Numbered from the stretch's first letter, positions 52,130-61,960 are shown. The stretch is DNA of 64,000 bases from CBFFRJ01 sp051486985 (GCF_051486985.1 NZ_JAHVDV010000010.1:71425-135424), one strand, 5' to 3'. Numbers and translations are program-made. The notes: generated from the letters alone by a model not told the origin.

Positions 52130-54046
52130 GTGGCCATTCCCACGAACGCAGTTTCTCCCATTAAAACATCGGATGAGTTAATCACGTTGAAAAGCATAAC
52201 GGAATTGAAAATGGGTTATACAAAGGTAGTCTTCTGGCTTCTGTTAACCCTGTTTCTCGTACCAGCTATCACATTAGGCTTTGCTGAATACGGGAATAAA
52301 TCACTTAACGAAGAATATACGCAGTTCTTTATTGAGGATGCCCAGAGACAGCATCAGGATGCCGGAAAGCTTACTGAATTCTTGCAACAGAATCCCCCCT
52401 CAAGCGTCTGTGGCCCGGTGGCCGACAATCTGATTGAGTATAAAAATGCAGTCTGTGCGCCGAATTCAGAACTCTGGCAGTTCTATATGATGGACAAAGC
52501 CGCCATCTGGACGCTGATTGCCGGCGGTGTTGTACTGCTGATTATCGTGCTACTCAGTGCGCTCGCCTTTAAAGATCGCCCCAGCCAGCTGTTAAGCCTG
52601 CGGCTTGCGCGCCCGTTCCTGATGATTGCCGGCTCACTGGAAGTAATAGTGCAGGGGGCGATGCTGGTATGGCTCTCTTTCTGGGGAACCGCCTTCTTCA
52701 CGCAAACTTACTATCCGAAGCTGGTTATTCTGGTGGGGTTGATGGTACTGGCGGGTATCTACTACATCATTAAGGGCATCTTCAAAAAACTGCCGCCTGA
52801 AGAGAATATCGAAGGGGAGGTGGTGAGCCGCGATGCAGCCCCTCAACTGTGGTCACGCATTGATGCGCTGGCCGCAAAAGTAGGCACGACGCCGCCGGAT
52901 CACATTATTGCCGGTATCGACACCAATTTTTACGTGACAGAAGCACCGCTTCGCGTCAATGACCAGCTTTTAAAAGGGCGCAAGCTCTACGTGAGTATCC
53001 CTCTGTTGCGTCAACTCACCCTCGCTCAGGCGGATGGTGTCATGGTGCACGAGCTGACTCACCTGCATGAAGGCGATACGGCGTCGGGCGCTTTACTGGG
53101 GCCGAAGCTGCACCGTTTCGATCTGTATACTGCCCTGATGAGCGAGAATGTGGCCACGCTGATTGTCTACTATCCGCTGTATCTGTACCGCATGCTCTTT
53201 GAACTGGCGTGGCAGCGTAACAGTCGTGAACGTGAGTTCGTAGCCGATCGCAATGCCTCTGCACTCATCTCGCCCGCCGCGATTATCGAGTCGCTGATCA
53301 AAATTTCTGCTTATGCCAGTTACCGCTATCAGATTGAGCGGAATCTGTTTGAAAACAACGCGCTGCATGAAAATGAGCTGGGTATCCGTCACGCTATCGC
53401 GGCTGGTCTGCCGACGCATGTGGGTTCCCCCGATTTTATCAGCCTGATGCGTGAACAGAATGTGCCGCATCCTTTTGATTCACACCCCCCGCTGACTGAG
53501 AGAATGCGCAACGTGGGCTTTAGCGTCGAAGAGACCGCCTATGCCGCGATGGCTGCAGAATTGCCGACGGAGAGCTGGGTCGATCTCATCCCGGTGGCCG
53601 ACAACATTGAGCAGCAGCTGTGGCAGAAGTACGAAGGCGATTTCTCCTCTAACCATGAAGAGAGCCTGGCATGGCGCTACCAGCCCACGGGCGAAGCCGA
53701 GACTGCGCTGGTGTTGAAGTATTTCCCCAACGTTCCCTTCACGCTGAAAGACGGTTCGCAAATCGAAATCACCTGGCAGGGCATTGTGGCGCCGAAAACG
53801 GGCGAGCTGCTGGAGTGGGATAACGTTAAAAACATCAATGTGTTAAGAAACTTCGGCCGGGATACCTTGCATCTGCAACATGTGCAGCCAAACGCCCAGG
53901 GCAAAAAACGCAGCCAAATCCCACTGCCGGGCATGAAGAAAGAGATCGAACGGTTCAAGGAAGTGTTGGCCTGGTACTGGCATCGCCATCAGACAGTGCG
54001 CGCGCTTCCCCAGCAGCCTGAGACGGTGACGCAACCACAAGCATAA
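52130..54046 (+). CDS. M48-family membrane metallopeptidase
   Basis: The 638-residue protein has four membrane helices in its N-terminal third (about 33-50, 125-146, 160-180 and 195-215) and then an M48 domain with the zinc motif HELTH (VMVHELTHLHEGD) and a third ligand in REREFVADRNA. The C-terminal 150 residues are extra. Such enzymes act at the inner membrane in protein quality control (HtpX-like). The start is uncertain: GTG 52130 or ATG 52211, which loses 27 residues. The next gene, a DUF3829 lipoprotein, follows after 79 bases and may be co-transcribed. Confidence 0.85.
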   Translation: MAIPTNAVSPIKTSDELITLKSITELKMGYTKVVFWLLLTLFLVPAITLGFAEYGNKSLNEEYTQFFIEDAQRQHQDAGKLTEFLQQNPPSSVCGPVADNLIEYKNAVCAPNSELWQFYMMDKAAIWTLIAGGVVLLIIVLLSALAFKDRPSQLLSLRLARPFLMIAGSLEVIVQGAMLVWLSFWGTAFFTQTYYPKLVILVGLMVLAGIYYIIKGIFKKLPPEENIEGEVVSRDAAPQLWSRIDALAAKVGTTPPDHIIAGIDTNFYVTEAPLRVNDQLLKGRKLYVSIPLLRQLTLAQADGVMVHELTHLHEGDTASGALLGPKLHRFDLYTALMSENVATLIVYYPLYLYRMLFELAWQRNSREREFVADRNASALISPAAIIESLIKISAYASYRYQIERNLFENNALHENELGIRHAIAAGLPTHVGSPDFISLMREQNVPHPFDSHPPLTERMRNVGFSVEETAYAAMAAELPTESWVDLIPVADNIEQQLWQKYEGDFSSNHEESLAWRYQPTGEAETALVLKYFPNVPFTLKDGSQIEITWQGIVAPKTGELLEWDNVKNINVLRNFGRDTLHLQHVQPNAQGKKRSQIPLPGMKKEIERFKEVLAWYWHRHQTVRALPQQPETVTQPQA

Positions 54047-54125
54047 CCGGTGACTCAACCCTGCGCCTTTAGTGCCAGGGTTGAGCCACAACCGTTTTAC
54101 TTATTGACCTCCACAAGGAATAACA

Positions 54126-55172
54126 GTGTTTAAAAAAGCGACCAGAAATGTAATACCTGCAATGGTGGCAGCCGTACTGTGTTTGCCGCTGGCCGCCTGC
54201 GATAACAACGACGCCCCTAAAGAAAAACCGGCTGCGGCGCCAGACGCGAAACCTGCTGCGGCGCCGGGTGCCAAACCTGCTGCTACGGCGAGTGCAACAC
54301 CGGCTGTAGAAGACCCAACCGAGCAGCTCACCGCCAAGGTGAACCACTACATCGAATGCTTTAACACCGCGGATGGTAGCGTGCACGACAGTGCAGAGCG
54401 TTATGTCAGCTGGATTGATAACGTGGAAACGGGGCCAACGGGTAAAGAGCGTAAGGTGTACACCCTGGGGCACATCCCGGCCTATCAAGTGGAAAGCTGT
54501 ACTAAAGCCATCAACCAGGCCGTGAAGGCGAAGCCTGCCTTGCCCGCTTTGGATGACGCGGCGACAAAATATCTTACTGAGTTGACAACGCTTGCGCCTT
54601 TAGTCTCGCAAGCGCATCAGTATTACAGTCAGGAAGATTATAAGGATGATGGTTTTGCAAAGGGCAAGGAGATGCATCAACCGCTGATGAAGGCATTTAA
54701 AGCCTTTATGAACGCCAGCGACGTCTATGGTGCGGAACTGGAGAAGGAGTCGAGCGCTCTTAATGCCGCGCAGCTTGCCGAGATCGAGAAAACCGAAGGC
54801 AAGCATCTCGCTTACTATCGACTGGCACTGGTCAGCCAGGGAAAAGACCTGACCATGCTGTTTGATGCAGAATCACCGGATGTTAATAACGTCATCAAAG
54901 CGATTGAGGCCTATGGCGCGCTGTTAGAGGAAGCCAGACAGTCTACGGCCAACGACCAGGATAAGCCGATCGGCTGGTCGGTTTTCCTGAGTCGTGCAGA
55001 AACCTTCCTGAAAGACAGTAAGGATATGATGCGCCGGTTACGTGACAAAACGCCCTACAGCCAGGGCGATAAGATGATGATGGAAGGTGGCAGTGGCTGG
55101 ATGGTTTCCGGTTCACCGATGCGGGTTTTGAAATCCTATAACGAAATGGTTCAGGCCAGTAACAGTCTGTAA
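54126..55172 (+). CDS. DUF3829 (YiiG-like) lipoprotein
   Basis: The 348-residue lipoprotein has a GTG start with AAGGAA upstream, signal peptide and lipobox LPLAACD. It is followed by a low-complexity alanine/proline/lysine linker (KPAAAPDAKPAAAPGAKP) and a helical DUF3829 domain. This family is related to E. coli YiiG. It lies after the M48 peptidase, so the pair may act together in the envelope. Confidence 0.85.
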   Translation: MFKKATRNVIPAMVAAVLCLPLAACDNNDAPKEKPAAAPDAKPAAAPGAKPAATASATPAVEDPTEQLTAKVNHYIECFNTADGSVHDSAERYVSWIDNVETGPTGKERKVYTLGHIPAYQVESCTKAINQAVKAKPALPALDDAATKYLTELTTLAPLVSQAHQYYSQEDYKDDGFAKGKEMHQPLMKAFKAFMNASDVYGAELEKESSALNAAQLAEIEKTEGKHLAYYRLALVSQGKDLTMLFDAESPDVNNVIKAIEAYGALLEEARQSTANDQDKPIGWSVFLSRAETFLKDSKDMMRRLRDKTPYSQGDKMMMEGGSGWMVSGSPMRVLKSYNEMVQASNSL

Positions 55173-55494
55173 CTCCTAAGACTCCCCTGGTGCTGGCGCA
55201 GGTCAGTGGCGGGGGAGCACGATGGAATAAACGGGGCAGGAGAAGACGCCGGTCTCGTTGTTATTTCAGCAGAAGGGCGAGTTAGCTCATTAGTAAGTAA
55301 AACAATCATGGCTTTAACGTTGAGGAATAGTGAGACGTCGCTACAGGAATGAAGAAGGAAAAGTTTACGGCTCTAAAAGTCAAACGATATTAAAGAAGAA
55401 TGTGAAAGGGAAACATTTCTGTTTACAACTAAAAGCTTACAAAGGAATCCATATGAATTCCTTTTGATAAATTAATTGTGAAAGAGATTTGATT
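55173..55494. other. Intergenic region with a hairpin
   Basis: No gene seen. AAAGGAAT (55441-55448) and ATTCCTTT (55457-55464) form a perfect 8-bp stem with TTTT at the right edge, probably a weak terminator. GC content falls toward the following gene. Confidence 0.4.
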
Positions 55495-56052
55495 TTATTT
55501 TAGTATGACAACTTCATTGTCGTTCTTATCTTCACATTTGCCAGCTTTTTCAATCGATGTGTTAATTTTGTCACCTTGATTTATATATTTATAGGTAACA
55601 GAGGGGTCGATTGTATTATTAAACATATTGCACGTTTCTTTGTTAAGTTTTGTGATTACATAAGCAAACGAATGTGCTGATGCAGATGTTCCTTTGAGCG
55701 GGGTGGATTCCTTGATGTATAAATTTTCGGGTATCTTTTTATCGCGGTAGTATCTGGTTAACCAGTCTCCCCCTTGCTCCTTATAGCTGAGAAAGGCATT
55801 CTCCAGCTGTGTATATCCATTGCTAGTTGGTTGCACGATCAAACTAGTCAGTGTGGTGCCGTCATAAATAGCATCAACTTTCTCTAGACCGCCACGTGCA
55901 TGATCAATATTAGCTATAGTATCAGCCACTTCGATAAAAATCAGAGGTGAACTTAACGCTGGCACCGCTACCATCGACATGGCTAAAGGAAAAAGTAATG
56001 GCAGACAGTAAGTTTTAAGATCTCTGGGCTTCCATAATGATAATTTTTTCAT
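55495..56052 (-). CDS. Hypothetical exported protein, AT-rich gene
   Basis: ATG 56052 follows GAGGAAAG. The 185-residue product has a basic N-terminus and a hydrophobic segment (about 16-34) ending ALSS, a signal peptide or anchor. The mature part has two cysteines near the C-terminus (ETCNMFNN and GKCEDKNDNEVVIL), whose spacing recalls the C-terminal disulfide loop of class-B type IV pilins, but no canonical prepilin cleavage site is present. Base composition is clearly lower in GC than the neighbours, suggesting transfer. No family is assigned. Confidence 0.6.
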   Translation of the reverse strand: MKKLSLWKPRDLKTYCLPLLFPLAMSMVAVPALSSPLIFIEVADTIANIDHARGGLEKVDAIYDGTTLTSLIVQPTSNGYTQLENAFLSYKEQGGDWLTRYYRDKKIPENLYIKESTPLKGTSASAHSFAYVITKLNKETCNMFNNTIDPSVTYKYINQGDKINTSIEKAGKCEDKNDNEVVILK

Positions 56053-57038
56053 GATACTTTCCTCAACGTGTGACATTTTATTTTTTCCTTAATATCATTA
56101 ACTTTAGGAATTCACAACAAAAAATATTACTCTTGCTTTTAATTTATACGATAAAAATCTCTAAGTAAGCGATTCAGGTCAACTTTATTAATGCCCCGCG
56201 CAACTGGTGAATGTTTTAAGCGTGTCGGGAGAGCGTATTGTTTTCAATGCTAGCAGTTGACCCGGTTCTATATTACTTCTAAACGGGTTGATGAGTCACA
56301 CTGGTACTTAGTGAGTGATCATTAAAAATACTTTCTATGACTCATTTGCAAGTACACCTTTTTTACGGCATAGAGACAGATGAACTATTTTTAGCTTTTA
56401 CTAAATTATTCATAGGCAGCTTTGCTGCAAGCAAAATGTCATCTTTCATTATTGGTAACGTCATGATAAACATACCCGCCACCTCTCAACGAGAAAGCCA
56501 AACTGTAGCGCATTTTCCACCTCACTCTCCGCCTTTCACTTCCAGCCATGCGCGTTCAACCTCTTGTCACTCTATCCCAGCTTAAAACAGCACATCCTCA
56601 AACACTCTTTTCGCATCAATGAACTATGGGTTGAAGAAACAATCATACTGGCAACCTTGCGTATGAGTTAATGTTGCCGATAAGGTTCTTCAGGTTCCAG
56701 TTTCGACGCCTGCTTTTACAGGCGCGGCGCAAAGTTGCAGTAATATAAATGGCGTGACAAGCCGCATTCCCCGAAGCAGGCTCGCAATTCTGGATATTCA
56801 ATTACATTTTTACTGCCCATTTACCCAAATGAGTGCCACCTTATGCCTGGTGATGTATTCCGTTATCGATGAATACCCGTGCAGTTATAAATTTAGTATA
56901 AATTTGTCACCTGTCTGGCGCACTGCTAAAATTCGCAGGGCCATAACGTCGTGACGGCAGCGCGGTGCGGGGCTTATCTATCCACCTTAACGTAAGCTCA
57001 CTGATGCCCGGTACGGGTAAATGAAAGAGGAATTAAGT
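56053..57038. other. Long AT-rich gene-poor region
   Basis: Nearly 1 kb without a supported gene; frames at 56337-56585 and 56754-56954 lack ribosome-binding sites. A short stem CGCCTG/CAGGCG lies at 56707-56724. It probably represents acquired or decayed DNA before the toxin-antitoxin pair. Confidence 0.4.
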
Positions 57039-57308
57039 ATGACTAACACCATGTCACAGAAACTGGCCCGTGAAGGCCTTGGCAATCCGGAACTTTTTGA
57101 AGGCGGCGTCTACGTGACGAAAAATGGTACAGCGGAATTGTTTGTGCAGACAGCCAGCGAACGTGAAGCTGAACTTCGCGAAAGAGAAATGGAAAAACAA
57201 TCCAATGCACTGTTGCGACTCATATTGTCCGCAAAACGTGAAATCAAAAACGGCGAGGGAATGTCGCCAGAAGAAGCGCTCCTGGCGTTGCGCGACGCCA
57301 GAACTTAA
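57039..57308 (+). CDS. Antitoxin of a ParE-type toxin-antitoxin pair
   Basis: The 89-residue antitoxin has a short N-terminal segment with VYVTKNGTAELFVQT, a strand-turn pattern like Phd/YefM antitoxins, then a long charged helix (EREAELREREMEKQ) and a C-terminal acidic toxin-binding tail. ATG 57039 follows GAGG. The toxin gene starts 14 bases after its stop. Antitoxins of this kind neutralise the toxin and repress the operon. Confidence 0.82.
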   Translation: MTNTMSQKLAREGLGNPELFEGGVYVTKNGTAELFVQTASEREAELREREMEKQSNALLRLILSAKREIKNGEGMSPEEALLALRDART

Positions 57309-57321
57309 CACGAGACACTGA

Positions 57322-57666
57322 GTGAAAACTTCTTACACAATCAAAATCTCCCCAACGGCACTTTGGTCTCTCAGGGATGCGGAATCCTGGAAATCTTTCC
57401 ATAACGATCCGGTGAGTGCCGCACAGTGGGTTGATGAACTCTTACAGACATCGCTAGCTGCTGTTGTTCAGGATCCAAAACGCTACCATCACAATGTGAT
57501 GATGGCAGATAAAGGTCTTCTCATACGCGAACGCCTGTCCGTCGAGCACGGGGCGCGATGTTTATATGATGTCGACGAAGAAACGAATACCGTAGAAATT
57601 TTGCTTTTTGTCAGCATGAAGCAGGATTTGCTGTCGATGTTCTACCGCTATGTGGTGTTGAACTAA
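57322..57666 (+). CDS. ParE/RelE-superfamily toxin
   Basis: The 114-residue basic protein (GTG start) has the ParE/RelE outline: N-terminal KISPTALWSLRDAESW helix, ending in LLFVSMKQDL and an arginine in LLIRERLSVEHGARCLYDVD. The family either poisons gyrase (ParE) or cleaves mRNA on ribosomes (RelE); which one is not decidable here. It follows its antitoxin by 14 bases. Confidence 0.83.
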   Translation: MKTSYTIKISPTALWSLRDAESWKSFHNDPVSAAQWVDELLQTSLAAVVQDPKRYHHNVMMADKGLLIRERLSVEHGARCLYDVDEETNTVEILLFVSMKQDLLSMFYRYVVLN

Positions 57667-57914
57667 ATCAGGTTTTGATGAGATGAATATCATTCATTGT
57701 GACACTGACAATATCGCTTTCCTGATATTAATCAAAAACCAATTCCCTTAATCTCGCTATTAATGCAACATATTCCACCACACACCTTTCTATTTCTAAT
57801 TCTCAACTTAGCTTAGTCAAAAGCGCTTACTATATTTATTACCAAATAGTATTTTTAATCGCCGCATATTTATTACTAGAGTGGTTTTCCGGACAATGTT
57901 AAAAGAAAATCACC
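57667..57914. other. Promoter region of the dioxygenase-ABC operon
   Basis: AT-rich 250 bases with no gene. It contains a perfect dyad ATGAAT-ATC-ATTCAT (57683-57697) and several AT-rich -10-like elements (for example TATATT near 57831). It should hold the operon's control sites. Confidence 0.5.
57683..57697. promoter_or_regulatory. Dyad site upstream of dioxygenase operon
   Basis: ATGAAT and ATTCAT around ATC, 218 bases before the first gene and just after the toxin gene. Confidence 0.4.
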
Positions 57915-58883
57915 ATGACCGCATCAGGCAACCTTGCTCGTTTCACTACTGATTTACTGGATATTCACCCCGTCGCGGGTAACATCGGCGCAGAGGTGCG
58001 CAATATTTCGCTCTCGGCGGAACTCGATGATGAGCATATTCAGCAAATAGAAAATGCACTCGTAAAATATAAGGTTTTATTCTTCCGCAAACAGAGCCAT
58101 TTAACGGATGAGGCCCATCAGGCCTTTGGTGCGCGTCTGGGTAAAATCGTGGCGCACCCCACGGTTCCCGCGCCTGCGGGCACCAAACTGTTCGAACTGG
58201 ATGCCTCTAAAGGCGGCGGCAGGGCGGACTCCTGGCACACCGACGTCACCTTTGTGGATGCCTTCCCGAAAATATCCATTCTGCGCGGCGTCACTATCCC
58301 GGATTATGGCGGCGACACCGTCTGGGCCAATACCGTTTTAGCCTACGAACAACTGCCGGAATCCTTAAAACAGTTCGTCGGCACACTGCGCGCGGTTCAC
58401 AGTAATAACTACGACTACGGGGCCGAACGAATTGTCACCGAAGAACATCGCCTCAATCACCATCAAAAAGTCTTCGTCTCATCCGTATGGGAAGCCGAAC
58501 ACCCGGTGGTGCATGTTCACCCGGTCACCGGCGAGCGGGCGTTATTACTCGGCCACTTTGTGAAAAAAATTGTCGGCTTCAGCAGCCGCGAATCGGCGCA
58601 GCTTTTTGAATTACTGCAAAACCGCATTATCCGCCTCGAAAATACCGTGCGCTGGAACTGGCAGCAGGACGACGTAGTGATTTGGGATAACCGCAGCACC
58701 CAGCATTACGCCGTCAATGACTACGGCGCCCAGCCGCGCCTCGTGCGCCGCGTCACCATCGAAGGCGAGCAGGCCGTGGCCATTGACGGCAGCCGCAGCC
58801 GCACCGTGGCCCGCCCGCAGGATGCCGCCAACGGCTCCGGCACTGTAAACCAGGACAGGGAAGTAAACTATGCAGCGTCGTGA
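57915..58883 (+). CDS. TauD/AtsK-like Fe(II)/2-oxoglutarate dioxygenase
   Basis: The 322-residue protein carries the metal triad of the TauD/TfdA family: His108 and Asp110 in WHTDVTFVDAFPK and His264 in STQHYAV, plus Arg275 for 2-oxoglutarate in QPRLVRR. The best-recalled relatives are alkylsulfatase dioxygenases such as AtsK (GGRADSWHTDVTF, YGGDTVWANT), rather than taurine-specific TauD. It hydroxylates the carbon next to a leaving group, here perhaps a sulfate ester. It is the first gene of an operon with a sugar-type ABC importer; the next gene overlaps its end by 14 bases. Confidence 0.85.
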   Translation: MTASGNLARFTTDLLDIHPVAGNIGAEVRNISLSAELDDEHIQQIENALVKYKVLFFRKQSHLTDEAHQAFGARLGKIVAHPTVPAPAGTKLFELDASKGGGRADSWHTDVTFVDAFPKISILRGVTIPDYGGDTVWANTVLAYEQLPESLKQFVGTLRAVHSNNYDYGAERIVTEEHRLNHHQKVFVSSVWEAEHPVVHVHPVTGERALLLGHFVKKIVGFSSRESAQLFELLQNRIIRLENTVRWNWQQDDVVIWDNRSTQHYAVNDYGAQPRLVRRVTIEGEQAVAIDGSRSRTVARPQDAANGSGTVNQDREVNYAAS

Positions 58884-60198
58884 TTTACTCAAAGCCATGG
58901 CAGCGTTCGGGGTCTACAGCATGATCCCGGCCATCGCCCGTGGCGCAAACGTGGCGCGCAGGTACGACGGCGTCACGCTTAACGTCTCCACCTTCAGCAC
59001 CGCCTGGCCGCAGTTAATTCGCCAGTGGCTGCCGGAGTTTGAAGCCCTGACCGGGGCAAAAGTGCAGCTCGATACCCCCGCATTCCCGGTCTACAACCAG
59101 CGCGCCGACCTCGAACTGTCGACGCGCGGGTCGGCCTATGACGTGGTCAACGTCACCTTTATCTACACCAGCCGCTGGATTAACGCAGGCTGGCTGACGC
59201 CGCTCGATGAGTACATCGCCAACCCGAACCTGACCCCGGCAGACTGGGGTTTGCAGGACTTTTTGCCCGCAACCCTGGCGGCAGAAACCGGGCGCGACGG
59301 CAAGCTGTACGGCATTCCCTATGTGGTGGAAGGCATGCTGGCGGGGGCGTCGCGCTATGATCTCATCCAGCAGGCCGGGCTTGAATTCCCTAAAACCACC
59401 GACGAGCTGGTGAAGGTGTTGCAGGCGGTGAACAAGAAAGAGCGCGTGGCCGGGTATGTCACCGACAACCACTACGGCTGGACCTTTATTCCCTATCTGC
59501 AGGCTTTTGGCGGCAATGTTTTTCGCACGCCGCCGGACGATCTCTTCCCGACGCTGGATACGCCGGAAGCGGTGCAGGCGGCGGACTATTTTGCTCGTTT
59601 AATTCGCGATTTTGGCCCGAACGGCGGCCTCACCTATACCGCCGACCAGTCGTTGCAGGCGCTCAGGCAGGGCAAGGTGAACTTCTCCGACGCCAGCCAG
59701 ACCTACCTGGCGCAGCTTGGCAATGCGCAGACCTCGCGCACCCTGAAAACGGCGCACTTCGGGCCGATGGTCAGCGGCCCGAAAGGCGCGTTCCCCGGCA
59801 TGGCAACCCATGCGTTGGGTATTCCGGCCGGATCGAAGAACAAAGAGGCGGCGTGGGCCTTTATTCAGTGGTCGCTCTCGAAACAGATGACAGCCCGTGC
59901 GCTGGCCGCCGGATACGGTTCACCGACAAGGCGCACTGATATCGATTCGCAGGTGTTTCGCAGCAAACAGGTCATCAACGGTGTCGATCTGGCGCAGTTG
60001 TCCATCGATGCCATCGACCAGGCGGGCAAGGGCGGTTACATGAAGTACCGCACCGTAGAGTTCTATCCCCAGGTGGATCAGCAACTGAACAAGGCTATAG
60101 CCCTGATTGCCTCCGGGCAGCGTTCGGCGAAAGAGGCGATGGCCCAGGAGCAGGCCGGGACGATTGCCGATCTTAAGCGTGCTGGCGCAAAAATCTAA
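58870..60198 (+). CDS. ABC transporter solute-binding protein (CUT1/sugar type) with Tat-like signal
   Basis: This 442-residue family 1 (MalE/UgpB-like) substrate-binding protein begins MQRRDLLKAMAAFGV, a twin-arginine motif (RRxLLK) before a hydrophobic stretch, so export by Tat is likely. The mature part has the usual VSTFSTAWPQ start, GIPYVVEGM and a MATHALGIPAGSKNKEAAWAFI hinge segment. It delivers substrate to the two permeases encoded next. It overlaps the dioxygenase gene by 14 bases. Confidence 0.9.
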   Translation: MQRRDLLKAMAAFGVYSMIPAIARGANVARRYDGVTLNVSTFSTAWPQLIRQWLPEFEALTGAKVQLDTPAFPVYNQRADLELSTRGSAYDVVNVTFIYTSRWINAGWLTPLDEYIANPNLTPADWGLQDFLPATLAAETGRDGKLYGIPYVVEGMLAGASRYDLIQQAGLEFPKTTDELVKVLQAVNKKERVAGYVTDNHYGWTFIPYLQAFGGNVFRTPPDDLFPTLDTPEAVQAADYFARLIRDFGPNGGLTYTADQSLQALRQGKVNFSDASQTYLAQLGNAQTSRTLKTAHFGPMVSGPKGAFPGMATHALGIPAGSKNKEAAWAFIQWSLSKQMTARALAAGYGSPTRRTDIDSQVFRSKQVINGVDLAQLSIDAIDQAGKGGYMKYRTVEFYPQVDQQLNKAIALIASGQRSAKEAMAQEQAGTIADLKRAGAKI

Positions 60199-60208
60199 GG
60201 TGGACGTG

Positions 60209-61111
60209 ATGGCACAACCCAAAAGCTGGCGACATCGCCAGCGTCTTGCCTGGCTGCTGGGGTTATCGCCGTCGCTTGCCGTGCTGACGCTATTAACCCT
60301 GGTCCCGGCGGCGGCATTGCTGATAACCAGCCTGACGCCGTTCAGCCTTACCAACCCGGAGGCGACCTTCACCTTCAGCAACCCGCTGGTGAACTACCAG
60401 CAGTTACTGCATGACGATCGCTTCCTCAACTCGCTGGTCACCCAGCTGAAGCTGTCGGTAGTGAGCGTGGTCTTCCAGGTGCTGATTGGCCTGCTGCTGG
60501 CGCTGCTACTGAATGGCCCGTCGCGGCTGCTCAACGGGGTGCGCACGCTGCTGTTGATCCCGATGGTGCTGCCGCCGATCATCGTCGCGCTTATCTGGAA
60601 AATCATCTACACGCCGGACATCAGCCCGCTGCATCAGGTGCTGGACCGCTTTGACATGCCGCTGGACTCACTCATCGCCAACCCGGATACGGCGCTGTGG
60701 GCGATAGTGGTGGCGGACGTCTGGCAGTGGTTTCCTTTCACCATGCTGATGGTGCTGGCGGCGCTGCAAATGGTACCCAACGAACCGCGGGAAGCGGCGA
60801 GTCTCGACGGCGCGTCGTCGTTCAATATTTTCCGCTACATCGTCTTTCCGCACCTCAAACCGGTGCTGGCGGTGTGTATTCTCTTTCGCCTGATCGACAG
60901 CTTCAAAGCCTTTCCGCTGATCTACATCCTCACGGACGGCGGGCCGGGATCGGTCACCGAAGTCACCAATTATTACGGCTTCATCCAGGCGTTTAACTTC
61001 TCATGGTGGGGATACGGCAGCGCGATTGCGGTCGTGATTCTGGTCGGGGTATTCCTTTTAAGCTGGCTGATTGGCCGTGCGGGGTGGAACGATGACAGTG
61101 CAACAAACTGA
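60209..61111 (+). CDS. ABC permease, MalF-like (CUT1)
   Basis: This 300-residue inner-membrane permease has six helices and the EAA loop EAASLDGASSFNIFRYIVFPHLKP. AAGGTGG precedes ATG 60209; the longer frame from 60107 overlaps the binding-protein gene. It pairs with the next permease and the UgpC-type ATPase to form one importer. Confidence 0.92.
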   Translation: MAQPKSWRHRQRLAWLLGLSPSLAVLTLLTLVPAAALLITSLTPFSLTNPEATFTFSNPLVNYQQLLHDDRFLNSLVTQLKLSVVSVVFQVLIGLLLALLLNGPSRLLNGVRTLLLIPMVLPPIIVALIWKIIYTPDISPLHQVLDRFDMPLDSLIANPDTALWAIVVADVWQWFPFTMLMVLAALQMVPNEPREAASLDGASSFNIFRYIVFPHLKPVLAVCILFRLIDSFKAFPLIYILTDGGPGSVTEVTNYYGFIQAFNFSWWGYGSAIAVVILVGVFLLSWLIGRAGWNDDSATN

Positions 61112-61958
61112 CGAACCTCGGGTGGCGGCCTGGGCCCCCGTACGGCGTAAAACCTGGCGCTTTAAAGGCAAGCGCACGCTGGCGGCGTTACTGCTGCTGG
61201 TGTTGTTCCTCGCACCGTTCTTATGGATGGTTATCATGTCCCTGCGCCCGTCGCTGGACGCGTTCGAACTGACGCTGTTCTTTACGCCGACGCTGGAGGC
61301 TTACCGCCAGCTGATCGCCGGGAATTTTTTACAGCCTTTTGGTAATAGCCTGATGGTCAGCGTGCTCTCGACGGTCTTCTCGCTGCTGCTGGGCGTGCCT
61401 GCCGCCTGGGTGCTGACCCGCTGGCGCTTTCGCGCTCGCCGCTACGTGGCGCTGTGGATCCTGGTCACGCGCATGGCACCGCCCATCGCCTTTACCATTC
61501 CGTTCTTCCTCGCCTGGCGCTGGCTCGGTTTACAGGACACGATAATCGGCCTGGCGATTGTGTACCTCACCTTTAACCTGGCGATAGTCATCTGGCTGAT
61601 GCAGACCTTCTTCTCCGCCGTACCGGTGGCGCTGGAGGAGGCGGCGTGGATGGACGGTTGCTCGCTGTGGGGAAGCTTCTGGCGCGTGTCGTTGCCGCTG
61701 GTGAAACCCGGCCTCGCGGCGACTGCCATTCTCTGTTTTATTTTTTCGTGGAACGACTTTTTCTATGCGCTCATCCTCACCCGCACCAGTGCCGTTACGG
61801 CGCCGGTCGCCATTGTGAACTTCCTGCAATACGAAGGGTGGGAGTGGAGCAAAATCGCCGCCAGCGGCACCCTGGTGATGCTCCCGGTGGTGGCCTTTAC
61901 GCTGCTGGTGCGCCGCTATTTAGTACACGGCCTCACCGCCGGTGGGCTTAAGGATTAA
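61092..61958 (+). CDS. ABC permease, MalG-like (CUT1)
   Basis: This 288-residue permease has six helices and the EAA loop EEAAWMDGCSLWGSFWRVSLPLVKPG. ATG 61092 overlaps the preceding stop by 20 bases, so translation is coupled. The N-terminus carries a 30-residue cytoplasmic extension. Confidence 0.92.
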   Translation: MTVQQTDEPRVAAWAPVRRKTWRFKGKRTLAALLLLVLFLAPFLWMVIMSLRPSLDAFELTLFFTPTLEAYRQLIAGNFLQPFGNSLMVSVLSTVFSLLLGVPAAWVLTRWRFRARRYVALWILVTRMAPPIAFTIPFFLAWRWLGLQDTIIGLAIVYLTFNLAIVIWLMQTFFSAVPVALEEAAWMDGCSLWGSFWRVSLPLVKPGLAATAILCFIFSWNDFFYALILTRTSAVTAPVAIVNFLQYEGWEWSKIAASGTLVMLPVVAFTLLVRRYLVHGLTAGGLKD

Positions 61959-61960
61959 TC

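Noticed and set aside
56337..56954. Two short plus-strand frames in the AT-rich gap
   Set aside because: No ribosome-binding sites, no recognisable domains, composition of non-coding DNA.
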